Source: Salinisphaera sp963835375 (GTDB lineage: Bacteria > Pseudomonadota > Gammaproteobacteria > Nevskiales > Salinisphaeraceae). From it: DNA of 64,000 bases. Both the position numbers and the translations under genes were made by a program. Where the stretch lies: NCBI GenBank assembly GCA_963835375.1, contig CAWIGB010000038.1:310001-374000 (forward strand). Direction: 5' to 3'. Each line of letters begins with the position of its first letter. The stretch's first letter is position 1. Positions 51,706 to 59,268 of the stretch are shown in pieces. The notes below the pieces were generated by a model that was not told where the DNA came from, ran no database searches, and saw nothing but the letters and a program-made list of their open reading frames with translations.

Positions 51706-52075
51706 GGAATGGGATCCAGTGGCGCGCTCGACTGGCGACCCGGGCGCGGCGCGTATGGACGCGTTGCCACGCGGCCGACCGCGACGTACCCCGTGCGCAC
51801 TCGCCAAGCATCGCGGCGAGCAGAATGGGGACTACGGCGGTCAGACAGGAGCGCATAAGATGAATGGATAACTCAAGATTCGGGAACCGCTGAGCAAACG
51901 CGCCGTGATAGGCTTCTGAACGTTATGCACCAGCGTGTTCGAAATAACTGTCGGTCATCGCTCGCTGGCAACATCAACTCTTCGATGTGCCGCGTAAGCG
52001 CGACCTTGGGAGTGTAATCTGACATCGCAGCGGCCTCAAGTACGACACGTCCGGGTCCATGCCAATGACGAGGGC
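51706..52075. other. Divergent intergenic region between rne and rluC
   Basis: These 370 bases contain no supported gene. They should hold the rne 5' untranslated region, which in enterobacteria is long and autoregulatory, and the rluC promoter. Around 51858-51900 the region is relatively A+T-rich. I could not identify convincing -35/-10 pairs or the conserved hp2 hairpin by eye. Confidence 0.45.
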
Positions 52076-52960
52076 ATGCGTCTGGATAATTTTTTGCTGC
52101 GTGAATTCAAGAACGTGCCGAAATCGCGCGTTTACCGAATCATTCGCAGCGGCGAAGTGCGTGTGAACAAGGGCCGGGCCAAGCCCGGGACCCGGCTCAC
52201 CGAAGCCGACGACGTGCGTATTCCGCCGGTTCGCCAGGCCCCGAAGGCTGACCCGGGCCGACCGCCCGATGCGCTGATCGACAAGGTGAACGCCGCAATC
52301 ATCACCGAAACCGACGATTATCTGGTGTTCGCGAAGCCGGCCGGGCTGGCCGTGCATGCTGGCAGCGGCCTGCGTTTCGGGTTGATCGAGGTGCTGCGGG
52401 CGGCGCGGCCGAACGACTACTTCGAGCTCGTGCATCGCCTCGATCGGCAGACCAGTGGTTGTCTGCTGGTGGCGCGCTCCAGGGCCGCGCTCGATGAGCT
52501 GCGAGCGGGTCTCAACGATACATCGGCGACCAAGCGTTACATCGCGTTGGTCGAAGGCCGGTGGCCGCACGGCGCAATTGAGGTGGACGTGCCCTTGTCG
52601 CGTGATGTCGAACGCGCCGGTGAGCGTGTGGTCACGGTTGATCACGACGGGGGGCGGGCCAGCCTGTCGATGTTCGCCCCGGCCAAGTTCTATGCCGATG
52701 CCACCCGCATGGATGTCGAGATCCGAACCGGCCGTACACATCAGATCCGCGTGCACGCGGCGCACTGCGGTCATCCGGTGGCCGCCGACGACAAATATGG
52801 CCCGAACGCGCGCGCTAGCCGCTGGCGTGAACGCGGCCTGTCGCGACTGGCGCTGCACGCAGCCTCTGTGCGATTGCATTTCGGCGGGCGGTCGCACGTC
52901 TTCGAGGCGCCGCTTGCGCACGATCTGGCGGCGGTTTTCGACCGCCTGGGCGGGGCGTGA
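52076..52960 (+). CDS. rluC: 23S rRNA pseudouridine synthase RluC
   Basis: RluC makes pseudouridine at positions 955, 2504 and 2580 of 23S rRNA. The S4 domain 'FLLREFKNVPKSRVYRIIRS' and 'GEVRVNKGRAKPGTRL' precedes the catalytic domain with 'ELVHRLDRQTSGCLLVARSR', where the Asp after HRL is the nucleophile, and 'RTGRTHQIRVHAAHCGHPVA'. ATG 52076 gives 294 residues, but the usual N-terminal strand ('VRHVRVHANDEG' before MRLDNFL) is encoded in frame upstream back to a stop at 51995-51997 with no ATG, GTG or TTG; CTG 52019 is the only near-start. It is divergent from rne, as in other gammaproteobacteria. Confidence 0.93.
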   Translation: MRLDNFLLREFKNVPKSRVYRIIRSGEVRVNKGRAKPGTRLTEADDVRIPPVRQAPKADPGRPPDALIDKVNAAIITETDDYLVFAKPAGLAVHAGSGLRFGLIEVLRAARPNDYFELVHRLDRQTSGCLLVARSRAALDELRAGLNDTSATKRYIALVEGRWPHGAIEVDVPLSRDVERAGERVVTVDHDGGRASLSMFAPAKFYADATRMDVEIRTGRTHQIRVHAAHCGHPVAADDKYGPNARASRWRERGLSRLALHAASVRLHFGGRSHVFEAPLAHDLAAVFDRLGGA

Positions 52961-53613
52961 TGTCGCGTGATTACGAACTGATCATATTCGACTGGGACGG
53001 CACGTTGATGGATTCGGCCGGGGAACTCATCGGCACCTTGCAACAGGCGATCCAGGACACCGGCCTGCCGGAGCGTACCCCGGCACAGATGCGCGAACTC
53101 GTGGGGCTCGGCATTCAGGAGGTGCTGGGTCGATTGTTCCCCGAGCTGGATCCGGCGCGGGTACGCGACCGCATCAGCCGTTATCGTCGGCGTTATGGTT
53201 GGCCGCGCGCGGCGCCGCGCCTGTTCGAGGGTGCTCGCGAGGCGCTGGTTCATCTCGGCGACCAGGGCTTCGAGCTGGCGGTGGCAACCGGCAAGAATCG
53301 ACGAGGGCTGGATCGCGCGATGCGCGCGACTGATTCCAAGAGCCTGTTCCGCGTCACGCGTTGCGCGGATGAGTCGGTGCCCAAGCCCGCGCCGAACATG
53401 ATCGGCGACATCCTGCTGCGCACGGCGACTGAACCGGAAGCCGCGCTGATGGTCGGCGATACCGAATACGACATGGTGATGGCGCGCGCCGCAGGCATCG
53501 ACGCCGTGGCCGTGCGTTGCGGCGTGCACGACGAACGTCGCCTGCGTCGGGCCGGCGCGATCGACGTGATCGACGACGTGCGCGCTCTGCCCGCCTGGCT
53601 GGCCGATGGATAG
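52960..53613 (+). CDS. HAD-family hydrolase (Gph-like phosphatase)
   Basis: This intact 217-residue HAD subfamily IA phosphatase has motif I 'IIFDWDGTLMDSAGEL' with the nucleophile Asp, motif II in 'FELAVATGKNRRGLDRAM', motif III Lys in 'SVPKPAPNMIGD' and motif IV 'ALMVGDTEYDMVMARAAGI'. ATG 52960 overlaps the rluC TGA (TGATG). A HAD gene directly after rluC is a common arrangement in gammaproteobacteria. The substrate is unknown. Confidence 0.88.
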   Translation: MSRDYELIIFDWDGTLMDSAGELIGTLQQAIQDTGLPERTPAQMRELVGLGIQEVLGRLFPELDPARVRDRISRYRRRYGWPRAAPRLFEGAREALVHLGDQGFELAVATGKNRRGLDRAMRATDSKSLFRVTRCADESVPKPAPNMIGDILLRTATEPEAALMVGDTEYDMVMARAAGIDAVAVRCGVHDERRLRRAGAIDVIDDVRALPAWLADG

Positions 53614-53640
53614 CCGGGCCGAATGCCGTCTGTGGGTTAG

Positions 53641-54231
53641 TCAGGGCAGGGCGACGCCGGCTTCGGCGAGCAGTCGACGCAGGCCGATCAGCGGCAGCCC
53701 CACGAGTGCACTGGGGTCCTTCGATTCGATTGCGGCCACGAGCGTGATGCCGAGCCCTTCGGATTTGAGGCTGCCGGCCGTGGCGGTGACATCCTCAGCC
53801 GCGACATAGCGCGCAATCTCGTCGTCGTTCAGATCGCGGAAGCGGGTGGTGACGGTTTCGAGATGCGACCGGGGCTCGTCGAATCCGGGCGCGCAGACGC
53901 ACAGGCCGGTATGAAAAACGACGCTCTTGCCGGATTGCAGTCTTAGTTGTTCGCGCGCGCGGGCGGCGGTACCCGGCTTGCCCAGAATGCGTCCTTCCAC
54001 GTCCGCGACTTGGTCGCTGCCAATGACGATGGCGTGCGGCCAATCTGCGGCGATTTCCTCGGCCTTGGTTTGCGCCAGCCGGCATGCGAGGGCGTCGCTG
54101 GCCTCGCCCTCGTACGCGGTTTCGTCGATGTCGGGCGAGGTGGCCTCGAAATGCAGCCCGATCTGTCGCAGCAGCTGGCGCCGCCAGATCGAGCTCGATG
54201 CCAGAATCACGGGAGGAGAAGGTGCGGGCAT
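53641..54231 (-). CDS. Maf-like nucleotide pyrophosphatase (YceF type)
   Basis: This intact protein of about 196 residues resembles YceF, which hydrolyses 7-methyl-GTP, a house-cleaning activity. Maf hallmarks are 'PVILASSSIWRRQLLRQIGL', 'AIVIGSDQVADVEGRILGKP', and 'TATAGSLKSEGLGITLVAAI'. The start is ATG 54231, with ATG 54237 possible; an extended reading to 54303 lacks support. It diverges from yceD, the usual maf/yceD-rpmF-plsX neighbourhood. Confidence 0.88.
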   Translation of the reverse strand: MPAPSPPVILASSSIWRRQLLRQIGLHFEATSPDIDETAYEGEASDALACRLAQTKAEEIAADWPHAIVIGSDQVADVEGRILGKPGTAARAREQLRLQSGKSVVFHTGLCVCAPGFDEPRSHLETVTTRFRDLNDDEIARYVAAEDVTATAGSLKSEGLGITLVAAIESKDPSALVGLPLIGLRRLLAEAGVALP

Positions 54232-54354
54232 GAGCATAGACGGTGAAGAAAGTCGCCGCCGAGCATAAAACAAGCGGAGCCGACGCCCAATCATCCGGAG
54301 CAATAGCGCGGAATGCTTTGACTTGAGGCCGCCCGGCGCCTATTATCGCGCGCC

Positions 54355-54897
54355 ATGTCGTCGGGACACCAAATGACACGGCGGATAGACTATCGTCGCC
54401 GGGCGTTGGACAACACGCGTCTGTCGGGCCGTCTGTCGTTGTCGGAGTTGCCTCGAACCAGGGAAGTCGTGGTCGCCGATTCGGGCGCCCCGGTCGATGT
54501 ATCATTGTTGCTGGAAGAAGATGTACAGCGACGAGTGGTGCTCACCGGGCGGGTGCAGACGAGGCTGATGCTGCCGTGTCAGCGTTGTCTTGAGCCTACC
54601 GAGGAAGCGCTGGACGTCGAGGTGGCGGGTATCGTCGTGGCAAGCGACGAGGCCGCGGCCGCCGTGCCGCGTGAGTGGGAGCCGATTCTGACCGAAGGTG
54701 ACATGCTGGATGTGCATGCGCTGATCGACGATGAGCTGCTGCTTGCGCTGCCGATGATCGTGCAGTGCGACCGTCCGGAATGTCGGGCGGCCTACGACAG
54801 CGAACAGAAAACGCCGGCGCACAGTCCGGCGCGAGATAAACCGAACCCGTTCGCGGCGTTGGCATCGCTCAAGCGCGATGACGACGAGCCGCGGTAG
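54355..54897 (+). CDS. yceD: 23S rRNA accumulation protein YceD (DUF177)
   Basis: This intact 180-residue protein is needed for normal 23S rRNA levels in relatives. The conserved Cys pair and region 'LMLPCQRCLEPTEEALDVEV' and 'LDVHALIDDELLLALPMIVQ' define DUF177, and 'CDRPECRAAYD' supplies a second Cys pair, consistent with metal binding. The ATG at 54355 or 54373 starts translation. It is followed within 31 bases by rpmF, its standard operon partner. Confidence 0.9.
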   Translation: MSSGHQMTRRIDYRRRALDNTRLSGRLSLSELPRTREVVVADSGAPVDVSLLLEEDVQRRVVLTGRVQTRLMLPCQRCLEPTEEALDVEVAGIVVASDEAAAAVPREWEPILTEGDMLDVHALIDDELLLALPMIVQCDRPECRAAYDSEQKTPAHSPARDKPNPFAALASLKRDDDEPR

Positions 54898-54928
54898 GGC
54901 CCGATCTGGATAACCCAAAGGCAGTGCT

Positions 54929-55114
54929 ATGGCCGTTCAACAGAACCGCAAATCCCGCTCGAAGCGTGACAAGCGTCGCAACACCCATGCGAGCATGAAT
55001 CGCCCGACCCTGTCGATCGATCAGACCACAGGCGAGACCCATCGTCGTCACCATGTGACCCGCGACGGTTTCTACCGCGGCCGGCGCGTGGTCGAGGCCG
55101 GCGACGACGTCTAG
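54929..55114 (+). CDS. rpmF: 50S ribosomal protein L32
   Basis: This intact 61-residue protein has the family start 'MAVQQNRKSRSKRDKRRN' and 'THASMNRPTLSIDQTTGETH'. No CxxC zinc motif is present, so it is the C-minus, zinc-independent type. It follows yceD in the usual operon. A run of seven T follows the stop, but no convincing stem precedes it. Confidence 0.97.
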   Translation: MAVQQNRKSRSKRDKRRNTHASMNRPTLSIDQTTGETHRRHHVTRDGFYRGRRVVEAGDDV

Positions 55115-55145
55115 TTTTTTTCGCACGGATCATCATATCGAGCCG

Positions 55146-55180
55146 ACAGCGCAGCGTCCGGGTGACGGGCGCTGCGCTGT
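55146..55180. other. Strong 15-bp hairpin in the rpmF-plsX leader
   Basis: ACAGCGCAGCG (55146-55156) pairs perfectly with CGCTGCGCTGT (55170-55180), and the stem continues inward with TCCG/CGGG around a five-base GGTGA loop. No T-run follows, so it is not a classical terminator. It lies 67 bases upstream of the plsX ATG and could be a processing or attenuation element. Confidence 0.55.
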
Positions 55181-55246
55181 ATTGCGTTGGGCATGGGGCG
55201 AGGGGATGAAACAAGTGCAGCGACTGCTGGCGATGACGTGTCCGAC

Positions 55247-56269
55247 ATGATTCGTATTGCCGTAGACGCGATGAGTGGTGACCACGGCAGTGCCGTGGCC
55301 GTCGAGGCCGCCATCGAGAGCCTGCGCCGGCACGAGGACATCGTGCTGCGTCTGGTGGGCGATTCGGCCGCACTCGAGAGGCAGATCGCCGATCGCAGGG
55401 GGCGCGGCCCTGTCCGCGATGTGTCTGACCGTCTGGAGGTCGTGCATGCCGGCGAGGTCGTCGACATGAGCGAGTCGCCGGCGCGTGCGCTGCGTCAGAA
55501 GAAAGACTCCTCCATGCGAGTGGCGGTCAACCTGGTGCAGAGCGGCGAGGCGGATGCCTGCGTGTCGGCCGGTAACACGGGCGCGCTGATGGCGACCGCG
55601 CGGTTCGTGCTCAAGACGCTGACCGGCATCGACCGGCCGGCGATCATCTCGCCGATCCCTTCGCGCGACGGGCATACCCTGATGCTCGACCTGGGGGCCA
55701 GCGCCGAGAGTACGCCCGAGCAGTTGTTCCAGTTCGCCGTGATGGGCGCGGTGCTCGCGAGCGCCGTGCATGGCATCGAGCACCCGCGAGTCGGCCTGCT
55801 CAACATTGGCGCCGAGGAGATCAAGGGCAATCAGCAGATCAGAGACGCCGGCCGGCTGCTGGCGGCCAGCGGTCTGAACTACATCGGCTTCGTCGAAGGG
55901 GACGACATCTACATCGGTGACGTGGATGTAGTGGTCTGCGACGGCTTTGTCGGCAATGTCGCGCTCAAGACCAGTGAAGGCCTCGGCAAGTTGATCGCTC
56001 AATACCTGCGCGAGGAGTTCGCGCGCAACTGGCTGACCAAGGCCTCGGCCGTGCTCGCCATGCCCGTGCTCCGGGCGTTTCGCAGCCGCGTCGACCCCCG
56101 TCAGTACAACGGCGCCACTTTCGTCGGGCTGCAGGCTACTGTGGTCAAGTCCCACGGCGATGCCGATGCGACCGCCTTCGCCAGTGCGATAGGTGTCGCG
56201 CGGCTGGAGGTGGCACAGAGCGTGCCGCGGCGCATCCGCGAGCAGTTGGCGCACAACCTCGGCGAATAA
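55247..56269 (+). CDS. plsX: Phosphate acyltransferase PlsX
   Basis: This intact 340-residue peripheral membrane enzyme makes acyl-phosphate from acyl-ACP for phospholipid synthesis. The family start 'RIAVDAMSGDHGSAVAVEAA' and 'SGNTGALMA'-like 'CVSAGNTGALMATARFVLKT', 'LLNIGAEEIKGNQQIRDAG' and 'NYIGFVEGDDIYIGDVDVVV' are present. ATG 55247 is preferred over an in-frame GTG 55238 and a 20-codon upstream extension. It usually heads fabH-fabD-fabG-acpP, but those are not present downstream here. Confidence 0.95.
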   Translation: MIRIAVDAMSGDHGSAVAVEAAIESLRRHEDIVLRLVGDSAALERQIADRRGRGPVRDVSDRLEVVHAGEVVDMSESPARALRQKKDSSMRVAVNLVQSGEADACVSAGNTGALMATARFVLKTLTGIDRPAIISPIPSRDGHTLMLDLGASAESTPEQLFQFAVMGAVLASAVHGIEHPRVGLLNIGAEEIKGNQQIRDAGRLLAASGLNYIGFVEGDDIYIGDVDVVVCDGFVGNVALKTSEGLGKLIAQYLREEFARNWLTKASAVLAMPVLRAFRSRVDPRQYNGATFVGLQATVVKSHGDADATAFASAIGVARLEVAQSVPRRIREQLAHNLGE

Positions 56270-56520
56270 GCCCCATTTCGCGCTCTTCGCGTGCATCCGG
56301 CGAATCGCCGGCCCGGCGATTGATTCGCCGGTATCCTGCCCCTATATCTGTAGCCGTTGATGGTTGCGGATCGCATAATCGGATCGAAAATGGCCTGCAC
56401 GGCCGGCGTGAATGGCGCCGGCCCGGTGCCGCCATGCCACCCGTCTTTCTCTATCTTTCAATCGGCGTCGACACCGGCGCGCGCGTCGCGTTTCGCGTCG
56501 AATGAAACCCAGGGGTCGAC

Positions 56521-56850
56521 ATGACTGATACCGACAAGCCGAAAATCGGGCGCGACGAAGGAGGGACCGCGGTCGCGCCCGAGAAGCCCCAGACCAAGAA
56601 GCCGCCGTTGTACAAGGTGGTCATGCATAACGACGACTACACGCCGATGGAATTCGTGGTCGAGGTGCTGATGACCTATTTCACCCATGATCGGGACAAG
56701 GCGGTACAGATCATGCTGACCGTTCATACACGGGGCAAGGCCGTGGCCGGCACCTATACCGCCCAGATCGCGGAGACCAAGGTGCAGTTGGTCAACGACC
56801 ACGCTCGCGCACACCAGCACCCGCTGTTGTGTACTATGGAAGAGGCCTGA
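56521..56850 (+). CDS. clpS: ATP-dependent Clp protease adaptor ClpS
   Basis: This intact 109-residue adaptor delivers N-degron substrates to ClpAP. The conserved core 'PPLYKVVMHNDDYTPMEFVV' contains the Asn-Asp residues that bind the N-terminal amine, followed by 'AVQIMLTVHTRGKAVAGTYT'. The N-terminal 25 residues are disordered, as expected. It lies 60 bases upstream of clpA, its partner. The 250-base gap before it contains no gene. Confidence 0.96.
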   Translation: MTDTDKPKIGRDEGGTAVAPEKPQTKKPPLYKVVMHNDDYTPMEFVVEVLMTYFTHDRDKAVQIMLTVHTRGKAVAGTYTAQIAETKVQLVNDHARAHQHPLLCTMEEA

Positions 56851-56910
56851 AAGGACGGCCGATAAGTCGCGCCGCAGGTTTAAATCGAACGCCAAGTTCG
56901 GGGACGCAAA

Positions 56911-59178
56911 ATGCTCAGCCAAGAACTGCAGACTGCACTCGACGCCGCCTTCATGGTTGCGCGTCGTCAGCATCATGAAATGCTCACCGTCGAGCATTTG
57001 CTGATGTCGCTGCTGGACAATCCGGCAGTGATCGAGGTGCTCGAGGCCGTGAACACGGACATTCAACGTCTCGAGCGTGAACTCAAGAACTACATCGACA
57101 CGCATGTGCCGGTCGTGCCGGCCGGTGAGGATCACGAGGTTCAGCCGACGCTGGGTTTCCAGCGCGTACTGCAGCGCGCGGTCTATCACGTGCAGTCGTC
57201 CGGCAAGAAGGAAGTCACCGCGGTCAACGTGCTGATCGCGATCTTTTCCGAGCAGGAGTCGCATGCCGTCTATCTGCTGGGCGAACAGGACGTCACGCGT
57301 CTCGACGTGGTCAATTTCGTCTCGCACGGCGTGAACAAGTCGGGGGAGGAGTCCGGCGACGCCGGCAGCGCCAGCCAGGCCCAGAGCGACGATGGCGGCG
57401 AGTCCAGCGCTTCCCCGCTGGAGCAGTACGCCACCAATCTCAATCGCAAGGCCGCCGAGGGCGATGTCGATCCGCTGATCGGCCGTGAACACGAAATCGA
57501 GCGCGTGATCCAGACCCTGTGCCGCCGTCGCAAGAACAACCCGCTGCTGGTGGGTGAGGCCGGCGTGGGCAAGACGGCGATTGCCGAAGGTCTTGCGCGG
57601 ATGGTTATCGAAGGGCGCGTGCCGGATATCCTTTCCAAGAGCGTGATCTATGCGCTGGACCTCGGCGCTTTGATCGCTGGTACCAAGTACCGTGGCGATT
57701 TCGAGAAGCGTCTGAAGGGCGTGCTCGCGGAGCTCGGCAAGCAGAAGGGTGCCGTGCTGTTCATCGACGAGATCCATACGGTGATCGGCGCCGGCGCGGC
57801 CTCGGGCGGCGTGATGGATGCCTCGAATCTGCTCAAGCCCAAGCTCGCTTCGGGCGAACTCCGCTGCATGGGTGCGACCACGTACCAGGAATTCCGCAAT
57901 ATCTTCGAGAAGGACCGCGCGCTCGCGCGCCGGTTCCAGAAGGTGGACGTGCCGGAGCCGAGCGTGGCGGATACCGTACAGATCCTCAAGGGTCTCAAGA
58001 CCCGCTTCGAGGAGCACCATCAGGTGCGCTTCACCAACCCGGCGCTGGAAGCGGCCGCCGAGCTTTCGGCGCGTCATATCAACGATCGGCACCTGCCGGA
58101 CAAGGCGATCGACCTGATCGACGAAGCGGGTGCGCGTCTGCGTTTGCGTCCGTCGACCAAGCGCCGCAAGACGGTGCAGGTGCGGGATATCGAGGAAATG
58201 GTCTCGCGAATCGCGCGTATTCCGCCCAAGACGGTCTCCCGAGACGATCGGGCGGTGCTGAGCACGCTCGATCGCGATCTCAAGCTGGTGATCTTCGGCC
58301 AGGACGAAGCCGTGGATTCGCTCTCCAGCGCGATCAAGATGTCGCGTTCGGGGCTCGACAATCGCGACAAGCCGATCGGCTCTTTCCTGTTCGCCGGCCC
58401 CACCGGCGTGGGCAAGACGGAGGTCACGCGCCAGCTTGCGCTGCATCTCGGCGTCGATTTGATCCGCTTCGACATGTCGGAATACATGGAGCGGCATACA
58501 GTGTCGCGGCTGATCGGCGCGCCCCCGGGTTATGTCGGCTATGATCAGGGTGGTCTGCTGACCGAGGCGGTCAACAAGCAGCCGCATTCGGTCATTCTGC
58601 TGGACGAAATCGAGAAGGCGCATCCGGATATCTACAACCTGCTGCTGCAGGTCATGGATCACGGGACGCTGACCGACAACAACGGCCGGCAGGCAGATTT
58701 CCGCAACGTCATTCTGGTGATGACCACCAATGCCGGGGCGGAACAGATGGCCAGCCGTAGTATCGGCTTCAACCCGTCCGATAACAGCTCGGACGGCATG
58801 GAAGCGATCCGTCGCGGCTTTTCGCCGGAGTTCCGGAACCGTCTCGACTCGATCATCCAGTTCGCGCCGCTCAAGGGGGAAGTAATCGAGCGCGTGGTCG
58901 ACAAGTTCGTGCTGCAGCTCGAGGCCCAGCTCGAGGAACGCAGTGTGGAGCTGGTGGTTGAGCCCGAGGCACGGGCCTGGCTGGCCGAGCGCGGCTATGA
59001 CGAGAAGATGGGGGCGCGTCCGATGGGTCGCGTGATCCAGGACAGCATCAAGAAGCCGCTGGCCGAGGAGTTGCTGTTCGGCGAGCTGGCCCAAGGCGGT
59101 CGTGTTGTGGTCCGCGTGGTGGACGACGAACTCGATCTGGATGTTGCCTCCAGCGAGAAGACGCCCGAGCAAGCCTGA
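56911..59178 (+). CDS. clpA: ATP-dependent Clp protease ATP-binding subunit ClpA
   Basis: This intact 755-residue AAA+ unfoldase works with ClpP. Its Clp N-domain ('SQELQTALDAAFMVARRQHH') is followed by two ATPase modules: 'NPLLVGEAGVGKTAIAEGLA' and 'FLFAGPTGVGKTEVTRQLAL', each with Walker B ('VLFIDEIHTVIGAGA' and 'VILLDEIEKAHPDIYN'). It lacks the long middle domain of ClpB, confirming ClpA. The C-terminal 'ARPMGRVIQDSIKKPLAEEL' is typical; an IGL-like ClpP loop is likely in the second module. It is followed by two hairpins, the second a terminator. Confidence 0.97.
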   Translation: MLSQELQTALDAAFMVARRQHHEMLTVEHLLMSLLDNPAVIEVLEAVNTDIQRLERELKNYIDTHVPVVPAGEDHEVQPTLGFQRVLQRAVYHVQSSGKKEVTAVNVLIAIFSEQESHAVYLLGEQDVTRLDVVNFVSHGVNKSGEESGDAGSASQAQSDDGGESSASPLEQYATNLNRKAAEGDVDPLIGREHEIERVIQTLCRRRKNNPLLVGEAGVGKTAIAEGLARMVIEGRVPDILSKSVIYALDLGALIAGTKYRGDFEKRLKGVLAELGKQKGAVLFIDEIHTVIGAGAASGGVMDASNLLKPKLASGELRCMGATTYQEFRNIFEKDRALARRFQKVDVPEPSVADTVQILKGLKTRFEEHHQVRFTNPALEAAAELSARHINDRHLPDKAIDLIDEAGARLRLRPSTKRRKTVQVRDIEEMVSRIARIPPKTVSRDDRAVLSTLDRDLKLVIFGQDEAVDSLSSAIKMSRSGLDNRDKPIGSFLFAGPTGVGKTEVTRQLALHLGVDLIRFDMSEYMERHTVSRLIGAPPGYVGYDQGGLLTEAVNKQPHSVILLDEIEKAHPDIYNLLLQVMDHGTLTDNNGRQADFRNVILVMTTNAGAEQMASRSIGFNPSDNSSDGMEAIRRGFSPEFRNRLDSIIQFAPLKGEVIERVVDKFVLQLEAQLEERSVELVVEPEARAWLAERGYDEKMGARPMGRVIQDSIKKPLAEELLFGELAQGGRVVVRVVDDELDLDVASSEKTPEQA

Positions 59179-59187
59179 ACGTGATCA

Positions 59188-59216
59188 TGCCGATGCGCGG
59201 TTTCCGCGCACCGGCA
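59188..59216 (+). other. Hairpin immediately after clpA
   Basis: TGCCG-A-TGCGCGG pairs with CCGCGCA-C-CGGCA around a TTT loop: twelve pairs with one mismatch, starting 10 bases beyond the clpA stop. It has no T-run and precedes the terminator at 59235, so it may protect the 3' end of the transcript. Confidence 0.5.
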
Positions 59217-59234
59217 TCGCAGGTCGGCATGTTG

Positions 59235-59263
59235 AGCCCGCGCGATGATCGCGCGGGCTTTTT
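59235..59263 (+). terminator. Rho-independent terminator of clpSA
   Basis: AGCCCGCGCGAT / ATCGCGCGGGCT is a long GC stem (loop G-containing, near 59247) followed by TTTTT. It ends six bases before the stop of the convergent pilB gene. Confidence 0.88.
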
Positions 59264-59268
59264 AATGT

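Noticed and set aside
54929..55125. T-run after rpmF as a Rho-independent terminator
   Set aside because: No stable stem immediately precedes the T7; the strong hairpin lies downstream of it instead.
56458..59172. A 904-codon open frame on the minus strand across clpA
   Set aside because: It is the antisense of a well-conserved clpA. High G+C removes stop codons in that frame, and the peptide has no recognisable domain.
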